The translations under genes and the position numbers were made by a program. A DNA stretch of 64,000 nucleotides from Spirosoma luteum DSM 19990. GTDB lineage: Bacteria > Bacteroidota > Bacteroidia > Cytophagales > Spirosomataceae. Location of the stretch: the NCBI RefSeq assembly GCF_000374065.1, contig NZ_KB893248.1, positions 100,541-164,540 of the forward strand. The letters are read 5' to 3'. Position 1 is the first letter of the stretch, and each line of letters starts with the position of its first letter. Positions 62,121 to 64,000 of the stretch are shown here, piece by piece. Under the pieces are notes generated by a model. It was not told where the DNA came from, searched no databases, and saw nothing but the letters and a program-made list of their open reading frames with translations.

Positions 62121-63269
62121 ATGAATCGATTATTTTTTCTCCTCCTCCTTTCTGTTTCCACCCTGACACTGGCGCAGCAACAGGATGCGCCCGGACGCTG
62201 GTCGGCGGCTAAAGCCACTGCCTGGTATGCCAAAGAACCGTTTTTAGTGGGCGCCAATTACGCTCCTGCCAATGCCATCAATGAACTGGAAATGTTTCAG
62301 GCCGACACCTTCGATCCGGCTACCATCGACAAGGAGCTGGCAATGGCCGAAAGCATCGGTATGAATACCATGCGCGTTTTTCTGCACGATTTACTCTGGC
62401 AGGACCCCGCGGGTTTCACCAAACGGCTGGACCAGTTTCTGACCCTATGCGCCAAACATAAAATCCGACCTATGCTGGTGCTATTCGACTCCTGCTGGGA
62501 CCCGATGCCAAAACTGGGTACGCAACACGAACCCGCACCGGGCTACCATAACTCCGGCTGGCTCCAAAGTCCCGGTGCCGAAGCCCTGACGGATGTGTCG
62601 CAGTACCCCCGGCTGGAAACCTACGTGAAGGGCGTGGTCAGTGCGTTCAAGAATGATAAACGGATTCTTTCCTGGGACATCTGGAACGAGCCGGATAACG
62701 CTAATGACAATAGCTACGGGCAGAATCACACCATCAAAACGGAACTGCCCAAAGCCCGAAAAATAGCCATTATCACCAACCTGCTGCCTTACGTTTTCCA
62801 GTGGGCGCGGGCAGCAGGCGCTACCCAGCCGCTCACATCGGGCGTATGGATTTACCGCAGCCCGGAGGATTGGAAGAACCCGGCAAAATGGAGTCCGATG
62901 GAGACCGTACAATTCAATAACTCCGATATTATCACCTTCCACCAGTACTCAACCGCCGACGCGTTGACCAAGGTAATACCAGCCCTGAAATCCTTCGGAC
63001 GGCCCGTTATCTGTACAGAATACATGGCGCGGGGCGTGGATAGTAAGTTTCAGACTCACCTGCCCATTGCCAAAGCGGCCAAAGTTGGTATGATTAACTG
63101 GGGCTTTGTGGCGGGTAAAACACAGACTTTTCTGCCCTGGGATAGCTGGCAGAAGCCCTACGTGAATGGGCGTGAACCAGCAATCTGGTTCCATGAAGTA
63201 TTCAAACAGGACGGTACCCCCGTTGACCCGGCCGAAGTAGCTGCTATTAAACAGGCCACCGGGAAATAG
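62121..63269 (+). CDS. Clan GH-A (GH5-like) glycoside hydrolase
   Basis: This 382-residue exported enzyme (signal about 1-18) has a TIM-barrel fold with clan GH-A hallmarks. The acid/base Glu is in ILSWDIWNEPDNAND and the nucleophile Glu in RPVICTEYMARG. NTMRVFLHDLLWQ and NNSDIITFHQYS are the usual barrel-strand motifs. It is a single-domain, retaining beta-glycosidase. Relatives are variously labelled cellulase or xylanase, and I cannot choose a substrate. It follows the GH43 gene by 202 bp and probably acts on the same polymers. Confidence 0.85.
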   Translation: MNRLFFLLLLSVSTLTLAQQQDAPGRWSAAKATAWYAKEPFLVGANYAPANAINELEMFQADTFDPATIDKELAMAESIGMNTMRVFLHDLLWQDPAGFTKRLDQFLTLCAKHKIRPMLVLFDSCWDPMPKLGTQHEPAPGYHNSGWLQSPGAEALTDVSQYPRLETYVKGVVSAFKNDKRILSWDIWNEPDNANDNSYGQNHTIKTELPKARKIAIITNLLPYVFQWARAAGATQPLTSGVWIYRSPEDWKNPAKWSPMETVQFNNSDIITFHQYSTADALTKVIPALKSFGRPVICTEYMARGVDSKFQTHLPIAKAAKVGMINWGFVAGKTQTFLPWDSWQKPYVNGREPAIWFHEVFKQDGTPVDPAEVAAIKQATGK

Positions 63270-63352
63270 GGAAGCTGGTAACCATTGATTTGGGTTTCAA
63301 TTTGGCTACCGACGAATCCTTTAACAACTTTGCCCCACAATCCAACCAGTAC

Positions 63353-63754
63353 ATGCCTGAATCGTCAAGAAGAACGTTCATCAAAACCAGCGTAGCAGTC
63401 GGACTGAGTGCCAGCCTGCCCGCTTTTACCAACGCCCCAAAAACCATGTTTGTACACCACGTTTTCTTTTACCTGAAAAATGCCGACAGCGCGGCCGACA
63501 AAGCTAAATTGCTGGAAGGCCTGAACATGCTGGCCAAATGCCGGACTATCAAACTGGTTCACATTGGCGAGCCCGCCACCACCAACCGCGACGTTATCGA
63601 GCGTACGTACACCTACTCCTGGCTGTGTTTCTTCGATAGCCCCGCCGATGAGGAAGCCTATCAGAAAGACCCCATCCACGATGATTTCCGTAACAACTAC
63701 GCCCACCTGTGGGAGAAGGTAGTTATTTACGATTCCATTGGCCCAAAGCGATAA
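63353..63754 (+). CDS. Tat-exported Dabb (stress-responsive A/B barrel) domain protein
   Basis: From ATG 63353 this has 133 residues. The N-terminus MPESSRRTFIKTSVAVGLSA is a twin-arginine signal (SRRTFIK). The rest is one Dabb alpha/beta barrel (MFVHHVFFYLKNADSAADKA, TYSWLCFFDSPADEEAYQKD, YAHLWEKVVIYDS). Dabb domains form dimers; some cleave or bind small aromatic compounds, but most have no known activity. The frame opens at 63290, but that start would bury the Tat signal. A strong terminator follows. Confidence 0.88.
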   Translation: MPESSRRTFIKTSVAVGLSASLPAFTNAPKTMFVHHVFFYLKNADSAADKAKLLEGLNMLAKCRTIKLVHIGEPATTNRDVIERTYTYSWLCFFDSPADEEAYQKDPIHDDFRNNYAHLWEKVVIYDSIGPKR

Positions 63755-63792
63755 TGTAATCAACAGAGCCGTACACGCTCTATAAATATGGG

Positions 63793-63837
63793 TCTTGCCC
63801 CAGTTGGATTAATGTTCAACCGGGGCAAGATTTTTTT
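63793..63837 (+). terminator. Terminator of the Dabb gene
   Basis: A 9-bp stem TCTTGCCCC/GGGGCAAGA (63793-63801 with 63822-63830), with an inner GTTG/CAAC helix, is followed by seven T residues. It stands 38 bp after the stop codon. The remaining bases to 64000 show nothing I can support. Confidence 0.9.
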
Positions 63838-64000
63838 CGTGGTCAGTAGGTCAACGGAAATTGAAACGTACTTCGGTGTAAAAAGCATGCTCAGGGGATA
63901 ATATATGGTAATGATATACCAATTTACACCGATTGGGGTGGTTAATTTAGGTACAAGCAAGAGCCAAGTACCCATTGTTCGGTTAGGTCACAGGGTATGT

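Noticed and set aside
63760..63975. A 71-codon open frame on the minus strand
   Set aside because: It overlaps the Dabb terminator, has no recognisable features and reads like intergenic sequence.

Overview
The window is a chromosomal segment of a Bacteroidota bacterium, most like Cytophagales of the Spirosoma type. The evidence is two SusC/SusD outer-membrane uptake pairs, an ECF sigma/FecR pair feeding a SusC with an STN domain, TAnnTTTG promoters, weak ribosome-binding sites, an ASPIC/UnbV FG-GAP protein beside a SusCD pair, and curli genes of the Bacteroidota type. No tRNA, rRNA, CRISPR array, transposase or integrase was recognised.

Region 1 (1-10.5 kb, minus strand) is a polysaccharide-utilisation locus. 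In transcription order it holds a GH10 xylanase, an ECF sigma factor, a FecR anti-sigma factor, an STN-type SusC, SusD, and a GH95 alpha-L-fucosidase cut by the window edge. Region 2 (11-17.7 kb, minus) holds xylose metabolism: a Nudix-fold regulator with a dead Nudix box, xylose isomerase, a transketolase split into two genes, a Gfo/Idh/MocA oxidoreductase, and a LacI regulator further upstream. A TGTC-N5-GACAC palindrome lies upstream of both xylA and the GH10 gene. Region 3 (17.8-26.5 kb, minus) is a second SusCD pair followed by the FG-GAP lipoprotein, with a LacI-type operator about 470 bp upstream of susC.

Region 4 (26.8-35.6 kb) is mostly ordinary: an ALDH7-type dehydrogenase, a fasciclin-domain protein, a sigma/anti-sigma pair, an exported MsrB, a class A penicillin-binding protein and an alpha/beta hydrolase.

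Region 5 (35.7-52.9 kb) is the most interesting part. It holds secreted or lipid-anchored proteins (LamG, two caspase-fold peptidases, a DUF4384-like protein), a sigma/anti-sigma/C1-peptidase operon, and a curli system (three curlin-repeat proteins, a small CsgB-like protein, CsgE, CsgF, a CsgG with a beta-barrel extension, and a beta-propeller lipoprotein). The sigma operon is divergent from curli. Both divergent promoters and the csgF promoter carry the same bipartite element, G(A/T)TAAC(C/G)-N13-GCGATA, which suggests a dedicated autoregulated sigma factor for curli. The whole block lies between two halves of one decayed VOC/glyoxalase gene: the N-terminal half at 52.9-53.1 kb and the C-terminal half at 35.6-35.7 kb, both on the minus strand. 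A 9-bp inverted repeat sits at the two junctions. This looks like a roughly 17-kb island inserted into the VOC gene.

Region 6 (53.1-64 kb) holds a UbiA-like membrane protein, a MOSC protein and TsaD (minus), then a TamB-like protein, a GH43 enzyme, a clan GH-A glycosidase and a Tat-exported Dabb-domain protein (plus).
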